Source of the DNA: Paracidovorax avenae ATCC 19860
GTDB taxonomy: Bacteria; Pseudomonadota; Gammaproteobacteria; Burkholderiales; Burkholderiaceae_C
Reading direction: 5' to 3'
Assembly (NCBI RefSeq): GCF_000176855.2
Contig: NC_015138.1
Coordinates: 496,001 to 560,000 of the forward strand
DNA: 64,000 nt
Below the pieces are notes generated by a model. It did not search any database. It was not told where the DNA came from and saw only the letters and a list, made by a program, of their open reading frames with translations. The position numbers were made by a program, and so were the translations under genes. Of this stretch, positions 8,537 through 16,722 are shown one piece after another; within the stretch, counting starts at the first letter, position 1, and every line of letters starts with the position of its first letter.

Positions 8537-9985
8537 TCAGCCTTCGCGCGGCGGGCGCAGCTGCCAGGCGGCCACCAGGGCCAGCAGGCACAGCCCGGTG
8601 AGCAGCAGGAAGGTTTCCCCGAAGGCGGCGATGCGTTCCGGGCTGCTGACCGCATTCTGCAGCGAATCGCCGTGCGCGGCGATGCGCCATTCGAGCACGA
8701 TGCCGCACAGGCTCACCCCGGCCGCGCCACCGAGCATGCGCACGAAGCTGATGGCGCTCGAGCCCTGCGCGATGAGCGGCTTGGGCAGCGGCCGCATCGC
8801 GCCCAGGTTGAGGGACGGCAGTATGAAGCCCAGGCCGATGCGGCCCAGCACCGCGAAGGCCACCAGCAGCCACAGGGCCGTGTGCAGGCCTGCGAACGCC
8901 ATCAGGCCGAAGGACAGTGCCAGCAGCGCCAGTCCGATGCCCACGAGCAGGTGCGTGGGCTGGCGGTCGGCCATGCGCCCGACCAGGGGAATGGTGATCG
9001 CCAGCACGATGCCCGCCGGCAGCATCAGCGTGCCGACGTGCGATGCCGACATCTGCAGGCCCAGCTGCAGGAACACTGGCAGCAGGTAGGTGGACCCGAA
9101 AAGCGCGGTGCCGTAGATGAACGCCACGATGCTGCCCATGGCGAACTGCCGCACCTCGAACAGCCGCAGGTCCATCAGGGGCTTGCCCTGGCCTGACAGC
9201 ATGCGGCGCTCCCATGCAATGAACGCGGCCAGGGCGGCGAGCGCGGCCAGGAGAAGCACGGCCGACATGAGTGCGGGGCCGTCGCGCAGCGATACCAGCC
9301 CGTTGAGCAGGCATAGCGTGCCCGCCGCGCCGAGCAGCAGGCCGGCCCAGTCGAGCGAGGCTCCGGCACGGTCCGCGGCCACGCCGCCCGGGCTGCTGAC
9401 CGGCACGTACTTGTAGGCGAGTGCGAGGGAGGCGATGCAGAACGGCACCACCATGAAGAAGATGGAGCGCCAGCCGAACCAGTCCACCAGCAGGCCGCCG
9501 ACGCTCGGGCCGATGGCAGGCGCCAGCACCACGCCCATGCCGAAGATGCCGCTGGCGCGGCCCTGTTCGTGCGGCTGGAAGGCATGCAGGATGATCACGG
9601 CAGGGATGGGCTGCACCACGCCGGCCGCCAGGCCTTCCAGCACGCGGGCCAGCAGCACCAGCTCGTACTGGCCGGCCACGCCGCCGCCGATGCCGCCGAC
9701 CAGCAGCAGGACCATGGCCCCCACGTAGGTGGCCCGGTAGCCGTAGCGCGCCAGCAGCCAGGGTGTGGTGAGCATGGCCACGGTGGTGGCCACCATGAAG
9801 CCCGAGGTGACCCACTGGGCGCGCGCCTGCCCGAGCGTGAAATGGTGGCTCATGTCCGGGATCGCCACGTTCACGATGGTGGAGGACATGATCGACGCCA
9901 TGGTGCCGACCATGACCGAGAGCAGCAGCAGCCACCGGTAGCGTTCGCCGTAGCGCTCGCGCAGCAACGCCGCCGAACCCGTCAT
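8537..9985 (-). CDS. MFS drug exporter, DHA2 (14-TMS EmrB/QacA) family
   Basis: A 482-aa membrane protein with many hydrophobic segments. The DHA2 motif C (GVVLAPAIGPSVGGLLVDWF, about residues 150-170) marks an antiporter, and TM1 carries the family pattern SIMSSTIVNVAIPDM. Homologues export lipophilic or cationic drugs in exchange for protons across the inner membrane, often with an EmrA adaptor. No EmrA or TolC gene is adjacent, so it may act alone. Confidence 0.92.
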   Translation of the reverse strand: MTGSAALLRERYGERYRWLLLLSVMVGTMASIMSSTIVNVAIPDMSHHFTLGQARAQWVTSGFMVATTVAMLTTPWLLARYGYRATYVGAMVLLLVGGIGGGVAGQYELVLLARVLEGLAAGVVQPIPAVIILHAFQPHEQGRASGIFGMGVVLAPAIGPSVGGLLVDWFGWRSIFFMVVPFCIASLALAYKYVPVSSPGGVAADRAGASLDWAGLLLGAAGTLCLLNGLVSLRDGPALMSAVLLLAALAALAAFIAWERRMLSGQGKPLMDLRLFEVRQFAMGSIVAFIYGTALFGSTYLLPVFLQLGLQMSASHVGTLMLPAGIVLAITIPLVGRMADRQPTHLLVGIGLALLALSFGLMAFAGLHTALWLLVAFAVLGRIGLGFILPSLNLGAMRPLPKPLIAQGSSAISFVRMLGGAAGVSLCGIVLEWRIAAHGDSLQNAVSSPERIAAFGETFLLLTGLCLLALVAAWQLRPPREG

Positions 9986-10072
9986 GCGATGCCTCGGGGC
10001 GGGGCTGGCGGGAGCACCCCGATGCGCGGGAGGCTCGGCCTGCGCCAGCAGACGCTGCGCAAGGGCCGCCCC

Positions 10073-10095
10073 GCGGCGCAGCCGCTCAGGGGGAT
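10073..10095. repeat. partial REP-like element
   Basis: GCGGC-GCA-GCCGC followed by TCAGGGGGAT lies immediately after the stop codon of the tautomerase gene. The same hairpin plus CAGGGGGAT tail occurs just past the stop of the PsiF gene (20014-20038). It looks like the degenerate end of a dispersed intergenic palindrome. Confidence 0.55.
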
Positions 10096-10097
10096 GC

Positions 10098-10286
10098 TCA
10101 CTGTTTCTCGGACCAGAGCTTGCCGCCCGTGGCCCAGTTCTCGCGCTTCACGTCGGTGATGAGGATGTCCACGGATTCGGGCGAACCGCCGAGGATCTCG
10201 ACGGAGACGCGGGTGATTTCCTCCACGAGCTTCTTCTTCTGCTCGACGGTGCGGCCTTCCATCATTTCGATGTGGTACGTGGGCAT
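10098..10286 (-). CDS. 4-oxalocrotonate tautomerase family protein
   Basis: A 62-aa protein, the typical size of a 4-OT subunit. It starts MPTYHIEMMEGRTVEQKKKL, so removal of Met exposes the catalytic Pro1 used as general base. The helix and second strand (VEEITRVSVEILGGSPESVD) match the family. The start at 10286 follows AAGGAA. Its substrate is unknown; family members isomerise enol-ketone pairs in aromatic degradation, but no meta-cleavage genes are nearby. Confidence 0.9.
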   Translation of the reverse strand: MPTYHIEMMEGRTVEQKKKLVEEITRVSVEILGGSPESVDILITDVKRENWATGGKLWSEKQ

Positions 10287-10324
10287 GGGGAGATTCCTTT
10301 GAATGCGAAGAAAACAGCCTTCGA

Positions 10325-10564
10325 TCATATCGGCGGCATGGCCACGGCGGTGTCCGGGGATGTGCCTGCCCCGGCCGCGCAGCGAGGGCAGAGGCAGGCC
10401 ATGCCGCGAGCTGCCTCCGGCACTGCGGCCAGGGCTGCGGGCTTCACCAGGGTGTCCATGCACCAGCAACTGTCTGCCGGCTGGCCTGCCTCGATGGCGC
10501 ATTGATTGCTCTGGCCGCACAGGGGGCAGCGGCCAGGGTCCGGAAGCAGGGCGGCGTCGGGCAT
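10325..10564 (-). CDS. cysteine-rich CWC family protein
   Basis: A 79-aa protein starting MPDAALLPDPGRCPLCGQSN. It shows the CPxCG...NxC, C-W-C and CxxC pattern (CPLCGQSNQCA, SCWCMD, CLCPRCA) of the small CWC family, probably a metal-binding knuckle. The ATG at 10564 is chosen because it puts the first motif about 12 residues in, as in relatives. It lies 38 bp upstream of the tautomerase on the same strand. Function unknown. Confidence 0.75.
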   Translation of the reverse strand: MPDAALLPDPGRCPLCGQSNQCAIEAGQPADSCWCMDTLVKPAALAAVPEAARGMACLCPRCAAGAGTSPDTAVAMPPI

Positions 10565-10666
10565 GCGGCCAGTGTAGGCCCCGGGGGGAAAAGGCGCCCA
10601 TTGCCATCGATCGCACGGCAAGGGCCGTTGTGGGGCATCCGCCCGCTGCCCGGCGCGGGTGGGCTT

Positions 10667-12244
10667 TCAGGCCGCCAGGCGGGGCAGCGCCGTTCCCGCG
10701 TCGGCCAGGCGGAACACCGCCACGGCCTGCACCAGTTGCGAAGCCTGTGCCTCCAGCGAGCCCGTGGCGGCGGCTGCTTCCTCCACCAGCGCGGCGTTCT
10801 GCTGGGTGACCTGGTCCATTTGCGCGACGGCCCGGTTCACCTGCTCCAGTCCGCTGGTCTGTTCCTGGCTGGCGGCGCTGATCTCGGCCACGATATCGGT
10901 CACGCGGCGCACGCCGGTCACCACGTCGCGGATTACCGTACCCGCTTCTTCCACCAACCGGTTGCCCGCATCCACCTGGGTGACGGAATCGTCGATGAGC
11001 GCCTTGATTTCCTTGGCGGCGGTGGCGCTGCGCTGCGCCAGCGTGCGCACCTCGCTGGCGACGACGGCGAAGCCGCGGCCCTGCTCGCCGGCGCGGGCGG
11101 CCTCGACGGCGGCGTTGAGCGCCAGGATGTTGGTCTGGAAGGCGATGGAGTCGATGACGCCGATGATGTCCACGATCTTGCGCGAGGCGCTGTGGATGCC
11201 GCCCATCGTCGTCACCACGTTGCCCACCACCTCGCCTCCGCGCACCGCCATGTCGGACGCGGAGCGCGCCAGCTGGTCGGCCTGCGCGGCGTTGTCCGCG
11301 TTCTGCCGCACCGTGGCGGTCATCTGTTCCATCGACGCGGCGGTCTGCTGCAGCGCGCTGGCCTGCTCTTCGGTGCGGCTGGAGAGGTCCAGGTTGCCGG
11401 TGGCGATCTCGCTGGATGCGAGGGCGATGCCGTCCGCGCCGCGGCGCACCTGGCCGACGGTGTCACGCAGTTGCGTGGCCATGGCGTCCAGGGCCCGCAG
11501 CAGCTGGCCCATCTCGTCATGCGCCGTGCTGGCGGAGCGCGCCGTCAGGTCGCCGCCGGCCACGGCCTCCGCCACCGACACGGCACGGTGCAGGGGGCGC
11601 GTCACGCTGCGCGTGATGCCCAGCGCCAGCGCCACGGCCGCCGCGGTGGCCAGCAGGCCCAGCAGGACCAGCGCGTTGCGGCCGCCTTCGTAGTTTCTGT
11701 GCACCGAGGCGGCGGCTTCGTTGATCTGCTTGCGCTGGAAGTCCAGCAAGGCCTGCAGCGCGTCCAGGTAGCCTTTGCCGGAGGGGGTGAACTCGGTGTC
11801 CAGGATGCGCTGGGCATCGTCCGACCGACCTTCAGCCTTGGCCTTGTAGATCGCGTCGCGTGCGTTCACGAACTGCTTGCGCAACACGCCGGCCTGGTCG
11901 AAGAGCGCCTGTTCTTCAGGGCCGGAGATGAGCTGGGCCAGTTGCTGCTGCTGCTCCGTCGATTGGCGGGAGGCCGCCGCGTTCTCCTGCGTGAACCGGC
12001 CGGCCAGGGCGGTGTCGCTGCTGCGTGCGACCAGGGCATGGCGCGACACGTTGCTGTAGATGGTGCGATACCAGTCCGAGATCAGGCGCTCCTTCGCCAG
12101 GGGCAGGTTCATCATTGCGGCGGTGTCCTGCGCGACGGACTGCAGCCGCCACGTGCCGATGGCGAGCATGCCCACGATGAAAAACGTCAGCAGGCCGAAG
12201 GCCAGCGCCAGACGTTTTCCAATGGATAAATCTTGGAACTTCAT
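10667..12244 (-). CDS. methyl-accepting chemotaxis protein (4-helix-bundle sensor)
   Basis: A 525-aa chemoreceptor. TM1 is at about 10-30, then a periplasmic four-helix-bundle-type ligand domain, TM2 near 190-210, HAMP, and a cytoplasmic signalling domain with the invariant hairpin tip ([20 protein letters not shown]). It senses a periplasmic ligand and controls CheA/CheW. The C-terminus has no CheR-binding tether. A palindrome lies just upstream of the start codon (12253-12268). A 145-bp tract of its signalling domain is identical to the receptor at 27535, suggesting recombination. Confidence 0.96.
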   Translation of the reverse strand: MKFQDLSIGKRLALAFGLLTFFIVGMLAIGTWRLQSVAQDTAAMMNLPLAKERLISDWYRTIYSNVSRHALVARSSDTALAGRFTQENAAASRQSTEQQQQLAQLISGPEEQALFDQAGVLRKQFVNARDAIYKAKAEGRSDDAQRILDTEFTPSGKGYLDALQALLDFQRKQINEAAASVHRNYEGGRNALVLLGLLATAAAVALALGITRSVTRPLHRAVSVAEAVAGGDLTARSASTAHDEMGQLLRALDAMATQLRDTVGQVRRGADGIALASSEIATGNLDLSSRTEEQASALQQTAASMEQMTATVRQNADNAAQADQLARSASDMAVRGGEVVGNVVTTMGGIHSASRKIVDIIGVIDSIAFQTNILALNAAVEAARAGEQGRGFAVVASEVRTLAQRSATAAKEIKALIDDSVTQVDAGNRLVEEAGTVIRDVVTGVRRVTDIVAEISAASQEQTSGLEQVNRAVAQMDQVTQQNAALVEEAAAATGSLEAQASQLVQAVAVFRLADAGTALPRLAA

Positions 12245-12252
12245 GAGTTGTG

Positions 12253-12268
12253 TCAGGGTAAACCCTGA
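12253..12268 (-). promoter_or_regulatory. leader hairpin overlapping the ribosome-binding region
   Basis: TCAGGGT-AA-ACCCTGA is a perfect inverted repeat 9-24 nt upstream of the chemoreceptor ATG at 12244, where a Shine-Dalgarno would be expected. No other ribosome site is visible. It could be a protein operator or an RNA hairpin affecting translation. Confidence 0.4.
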
Positions 12269-12345
12269 TTGTAACTTGATGTTTATTTCGGGTTGTGCTG
12301 TGTCTTCCTGGTGCCCGGTGGCCGGGGAGGGTCTTTGCCTCCATG

Positions 12346-12370
12346 AAAAAAGGCACCCTCTCGGGTGCCT
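12346..12370 (-). terminator. intrinsic terminator of glcB
   Basis: AGGCACCC-TCTC-GGGTGCCT (12351-12370) forms an 8-bp stem. On the minus strand it is followed by a T run (the A tract at 12346-12350). It sits 22 bp after the malate synthase stop and before the chemoreceptor promoter region. Confidence 0.9.
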
Positions 12371-12391
12371 TCGGGGCGGAGCGGAGGCGGA

Positions 12392-14605
12392 TCAGCGCGC
12401 CGCGCCGGCCTTCACCTTGAGGCGCCAGGCGTGCAGCAGCGGCTCGGTGTAGCCGCTGGGCTGCTCCACGCCCTTGAACACCAGGTCGCAGGCGGCCTGG
12501 TAGGCGGCGGACTCGGCGAAGCGGCCGGCCATCTTCCGGTAGGCCGGATCACCCGCGTTCTGCTGGTCCACCACGGCGGCCATGCGCTCGAAGGTGGCCC
12601 GCACCTGGGCCTCGGTCACCACGCCGTGCAGCAGCCAGTTGGCGATATGCTGGCTGCTGATGCGCAGCGTGGCGCGGTCTTCCATCAGGCCCACGTCGTG
12701 GATGTCGGGCACCTTGGAGCAGCCCACGCCCTGGTCGATCCAGCGCACCACGTACCCGAGGATGCCCTGGGCATTGTTGTCCAGTTCCTGCTGTTTCTCG
12801 GCGTCGGTCCATTGCGGGTTCGCGGCGACGGGAATGGTCAGCAGGCCGGTGAGCAGGTTGTCGCGCTCGGCATCGGCACTGGTCTTTTCCAGTTCCTTCT
12901 GCACGTCGGCCACGTTGACCTGGTGGTAGTGCAGTGCGTGCAGCGTGGCGCCCGTGGGGCTGGGCACCCAGGCGGTGTTGGCGCCAGCCCTGGGGTGGGC
13001 GATCTTCTGCTCCAGCATGGCCTTCATCAGGTCGGGCATGGCCCACATGCCCTTGCCGATCTGGGCCTTGCCGCGCAGGCCACAGGACAGGCCCACCAGC
13101 ACGTTGCTTTTCTCGTAGGCCTGGATCCAGGCGCTGGCCTTCATGTCGCCCTTGCGCACCATGGGGCCGGCCTGCATGGCGGTGTGCATCTCGTCGCCGG
13201 TGCGGTCCAGGAAGCCGGTGTTGATGAAGGCCACGCGGGCCGATGCGGCGGCGATGCAGGCCTTCAGGTTCACGCTGGTGCGGCGCTCTTCGTCCATGAT
13301 GCCCAGCTTGACGGTATTCTCCGGCAGGCCCAGCAGGCGTTCCACGCGGGCGAAGAGCTCGCTGGCGAACGCCACTTCGGCCGGGCCGTGCATCTTGGGC
13401 TTCACGATATAGACGCTGCCCTTGCGCGAATTGCGGATGCCGTTCTGGCCCTTGCCCTGCAGGTCGTGCAGCGCGATGGCGGTGGTGACCACGGCGTCCA
13501 GGATGCCTTCGGGGATCTCGCGCTGCGTGCCCTGCGCGTCGGTCCACAGCACGGCGGGGTTGGTCATCAGATGGCCCACGTTGCGCAGGAACATGAGCGA
13601 GCGGCCGTGCAGGCGCACTTCGCCGCTGCCGTCGGGCGCGGTGTAGATGCGGTCGGCGTTCAGGCCGCGGGTGACGGTCTGGCCGCCCTTGGCGAAGGAT
13701 TCGGTCAGCGTGCCCTGCAGGATGCCCAGCCAGTTGGCGTAGCCGGCCACCTTGTCTTCCGCATCGACGGCGGCGACGGAGTCTTCCAGGTCCAGGATGG
13801 TGGAGAGCGCGGCTTCGAGCACCAGGTCGCTCACGCCGGCCGGGTCGGTCTTGCCGATGGGCGTGCTGCGGTCGATCTGGATGTCCAGGTGCAGGCCGTT
13901 GTGGCGCAGCAGCACCGAGGAGGGCGCTGCGGCATCGCCCTGGTAGCCCACGAACTGGGCCGCATCCTGCAGGCCGGTGGTGGCGCCGCCCTGCAACTGC
14001 ACGGCCAGCTGGCCGCCTTCCACGCGGTAGCCCGCGGCGTCCTTGTGGGAGCCGCTGGCCAGCGGCGCGGCCTGGTCGAGCACTTCACGCGCGAAGGCGA
14101 TCACCTTGGCGCCGCGCACCGGGTTGTAGCCCTTGCCCTTTTCGGCGCCGCCCTCTTCGGAGATGGCGTCGGTGCCGTAGAGCGCGTCGTACAGGCTGCC
14201 CCAGCGCGCGTTGGCGGCGTTGAGGGCGTAGCGTGCGTTCAGGATGGGCACCACCAGCTGCGGGCCGGCCTGGACGGCGAGTTCGTCGTCCACGTTGGCG
14301 GTGGTGGCCTGCACGTTCGCGGGTTGCGGCACGAGGTAGCCGATCTTCTCCAGGAAGGCGCGATAGCCCGCCATGTCGGTGACCGGGCCGGGGTGGGCCT
14401 TGTGCCAGGTGTCCAGTTCGGACTGCAGGCGGTCGCGCTCGGCCAGCAGGGCGATGTTGCGCGGAGCCAGGTCCCGCACGATGGCATCGAAGCCGGACCA
14501 GAACGCGGCGGCATCGACGCCCGTGCCGGGCAGCACGCGTGCTTCGATGAATTGGTGCAGGAGCGTGGCCACTTGCAGGCCGTGGACGGTGGTGCGGTCG
14601 GTCAT
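12392..14605 (-). CDS. glcB: malate synthase G
   Basis: A 737-aa protein, the size of isoform G. It condenses glyoxylate with acetyl-CoA to malate in the glyoxylate shunt and glycolate use. Diagnostic stretches include [20 protein letters not shown], the Mg/glyoxylate region ([19 protein letters not shown]) and [19 protein letters not shown]. The ATG at 14605 ([19 protein letters not shown]) gives the normal N-terminus, although no strong ribosome site precedes it. A clear intrinsic terminator follows. The LysR gene lies divergent across a 323-bp gap and is a candidate regulator. Confidence 0.97.
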   Translation of the reverse strand: MTDRTTVHGLQVATLLHQFIEARVLPGTGVDAAAFWSGFDAIVRDLAPRNIALLAERDRLQSELDTWHKAHPGPVTDMAGYRAFLEKIGYLVPQPANVQATTANVDDELAVQAGPQLVVPILNARYALNAANARWGSLYDALYGTDAISEEGGAEKGKGYNPVRGAKVIAFAREVLDQAAPLASGSHKDAAGYRVEGGQLAVQLQGGATTGLQDAAQFVGYQGDAAAPSSVLLRHNGLHLDIQIDRSTPIGKTDPAGVSDLVLEAALSTILDLEDSVAAVDAEDKVAGYANWLGILQGTLTESFAKGGQTVTRGLNADRIYTAPDGSGEVRLHGRSLMFLRNVGHLMTNPAVLWTDAQGTQREIPEGILDAVVTTAIALHDLQGKGQNGIRNSRKGSVYIVKPKMHGPAEVAFASELFARVERLLGLPENTVKLGIMDEERRTSVNLKACIAAASARVAFINTGFLDRTGDEMHTAMQAGPMVRKGDMKASAWIQAYEKSNVLVGLSCGLRGKAQIGKGMWAMPDLMKAMLEQKIAHPRAGANTAWVPSPTGATLHALHYHQVNVADVQKELEKTSADAERDNLLTGLLTIPVAANPQWTDAEKQQELDNNAQGILGYVVRWIDQGVGCSKVPDIHDVGLMEDRATLRISSQHIANWLLHGVVTEAQVRATFERMAAVVDQQNAGDPAYRKMAGRFAESAAYQAACDLVFKGVEQPSGYTEPLLHAWRLKVKAGAAR

Positions 14606-14928
14606 GGTGTGGTGGGCTGGGGCGGGTGAAACAAAGGAGGTATGCGGGGGCCATTCCCCCGATGGAGCCACTGTATTTGAATTTTTTATCCGCATAAACC
14701 ACCCTCGAATCGCAGAACCCGTGACTTTTTTGCATGAATCCGCTGCGGGGCAACCAGACGGGCTGGAGCCCTGCGGCGTGCAACATCCGTGTCCATTGGT
14801 TTGCTATATTTTTGAGAGCTGTGGGCCTCTTATTTATGAGGGTTCCGCCGGTTCGATGAGGCAGCAGCCAGTGCGTGGTGACCCGCCGGGGATAGGCCCC
14901 GGTTACAGGCTGCCGATAATCGCAGCCC
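14606..14928. other. divergent intergenic region glcB / LysR
   Basis: 323 bp between two divergent starts. It is clearly more AT-rich than its surroundings around 14670-14700 and 14800-14840, as expected for promoters in both directions. I see no RNA gene and no obvious long palindrome. LysR half-sites cannot be assigned by eye. Confidence 0.5.
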
Positions 14929-15906
14929 ATGGACAAGCTCAAGGCCTTCGAGTCGTTCGTGTCGGTGGCGACGCGCGGCAGCCTCACCGCCGCGGCGCGC
15001 GCCGAGGGCGTGGCGCCCGCCATCATGGGGCGGCGCCTGGACGCCCTGGAAGAGCACCTGGGCGTGAAGCTCATGGTGCGCACCACGCGGCGCATCAGCC
15101 TCACGCACGAGGGCAGCGCCTTTCTGGAGGATTGCCAGCGCCTTCTGGCCGATGTGGCCGAGGCCGAGGCCAGCGTGTCGGTCGGCGGGGCCCGGGCCAC
15201 GGGGCACCTGCGCATCACCGCGCCCGCGGGGTTCGGGCGGCGCCATGTGGCGCCGCTGGTGCCGCTGTTCCGCGACCTGCATCCCGACGTGCGCATTTCC
15301 CTCAATCTCAGCGACCGCGTGGTGGACCTGGCCGGGGAGGGGTTCGACTGTGCCGTGCGCGTGGGCGACCTCCCCGATTCCTCGCTGGTGAGCGTGCGCA
15401 TCGCCGACAACCGCAGGCTCTGCGTGGCCACGCCCGCCTACCTGGAGCGGCACGGCACGCCGAAGCATCCGTCCGAACTCGCGCGGCACGCCTGCCTGAT
15501 GCTGTCGAGCGACGCGTCGCAGACACGCGGCTGGGCCTTCCGCATGCCCGCTGCGGACCCGGGCGGCGCGCCGGGCGATGTGGTGCACGTCAAGCCCACC
15601 GGCCCCCTCGACTGTTCCGACGGGCAGGTGCTGCACGACTGGTGCCTGGGGGGCTGGGGCATCGCGTGGCGCAGCACCTGGGAGGTGGAAGCCGAGATCG
15701 CCGCCGGCCGGCTTGTAGCCGTGCTGGAGGATTTCGCCGCGCCGCCCAACGGCATCTACGTGGTTTTTCCGCATGCCCGCCACCTGCCGCTGCGCGTGCG
15801 GCTGTGGATCGACTACCTCAAGCACCACTATGCGCAGCCGGCGTTCTGGCGCCGCGCCGCGCATGCGCTCACCGCTCCCATCCTCCCCACCTCTCCTTCG
15901 CCATGA
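14929..15906 (+). CDS. LysR family transcriptional regulator
   Basis: A 325-aa regulator starting MDKLKAFESFVSVATRGSLT, with the winged helix-turn-helix in residues 1-60 and a substrate-binding domain after residue 90 (RITAPAGFGRRHVAPLVPLF). It belongs to the CrgA/AaeR-like subgroup of LysR proteins, which sense small aromatic or organic acids. Its stop overlaps the start of the next gene (ATGA), so the two are translationally coupled. It is divergent from glcB; regulation of glcB is possible but unproven. Confidence 0.93.
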   Translation: MDKLKAFESFVSVATRGSLTAAARAEGVAPAIMGRRLDALEEHLGVKLMVRTTRRISLTHEGSAFLEDCQRLLADVAEAEASVSVGGARATGHLRITAPAGFGRRHVAPLVPLFRDLHPDVRISLNLSDRVVDLAGEGFDCAVRVGDLPDSSLVSVRIADNRRLCVATPAYLERHGTPKHPSELARHACLMLSSDASQTRGWAFRMPAADPGGAPGDVVHVKPTGPLDCSDGQVLHDWCLGGWGIAWRSTWEVEAEIAAGRLVAVLEDFAAPPNGIYVVFPHARHLPLRVRLWIDYLKHHYAQPAFWRRAAHALTAPILPTSPSP

Positions 15907-16544
15907 CGCACCGATTCCCCGACCCGTCTCCCGATCTTTTGCGACGCTCCGCTGCGGGCCGGTCGCCGGTCGCCCTGGTGCTGGCCTGCCTGCTGGCCGG
16001 CTGTGCGGGCACGCCCGGCAGTGCGCCGGCGCCCGCACAGGACGCCGCCGCCGTGCCTGCCAGGCGCGATGGTCCACCGGCGCCTTCCCGAGCCAAGGGC
16101 CCGCCGCCGCCCGGCATCGTCAGCGTGACCTATGACGATCCTGCCGGCTTCAGCGATGCACGCCGGGGTGTCCACGAAGCCGACCGCGCCCGCCGTGCCT
16201 GGGTGGACGCGCTCTGCCTGTACCTGTCGGAAACCGCGGCCGCGGCGCTGCCCGAGGGCCAGCGGCTGGAAGTGCGGATCACCGATGTGCAGCGTGCCGG
16301 CGGATTCGAGCCCTGGCGCGGCCCCCAGGCCGGGCAGGTGCGCATCGTGCGGGACATCTATCCCCCGCGCATCGTGCTCGAGTTCAAGCGGCTGGCTGCC
16401 GACGGTTCGGTGCTGCAGTCGGGGCGCCGCGAACTGCGCGACCCCGCGTTCATGGAGCGTGCGGCACGCGGCGGGACCGACCCGCTGCGGTATGAAAAGG
16501 GCCTGATCGACGACTGGGTGCGGCAGGAGTTCGGCGCGCCCTAG
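15903..16544 (+). CDS. DUF3016-family lipoprotein
   Basis: A 213-aa protein with a signal peptide ending in lipobox LLAGCAGTPG, then a Pro/Ala-rich linker, then a DUF3016-like domain (VSVTYDDPAGFSDARRGVHE near residue 77 and EFKRLAADGSVLQSGRREL further on). It is likely anchored in the envelope. The ATG overlaps the LysR stop. Function unknown; the coupling with a regulator gene is unusual. Confidence 0.75.
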   Translation: MTHRFPDPSPDLLRRSAAGRSPVALVLACLLAGCAGTPGSAPAPAQDAAAVPARRDGPPAPSRAKGPPPPGIVSVTYDDPAGFSDARRGVHEADRARRAWVDALCLYLSETAAAALPEGQRLEVRITDVQRAGGFEPWRGPQAGQVRIVRDIYPPRIVLEFKRLAADGSVLQSGRRELRDPAFMERAARGGTDPLRYEKGLIDDWVRQEFGAP

Positions 16545-16722
16545 AACCCTGCAGTGAGCGCGCCGTTGTAGGCCACGCCCCACAGGCGTGCAGGCCGCGC
16601 GCCGACGGGGCATGCACGCTCGGCCCGCCTAGATTCGTCCCTCCAGGCCGTTCCTTTTGTCCATCCCGCTGTATTGCTGCGCCGATGGCCGGCCGGGGCA
16701 TGGACACCAAAGGACAATCACC

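Noticed and set aside
12365..14629. Long plus-strand frame opposite glcB
   Set aside because: Shadow of malate synthase; begins within the terminator and has no ribosome site.
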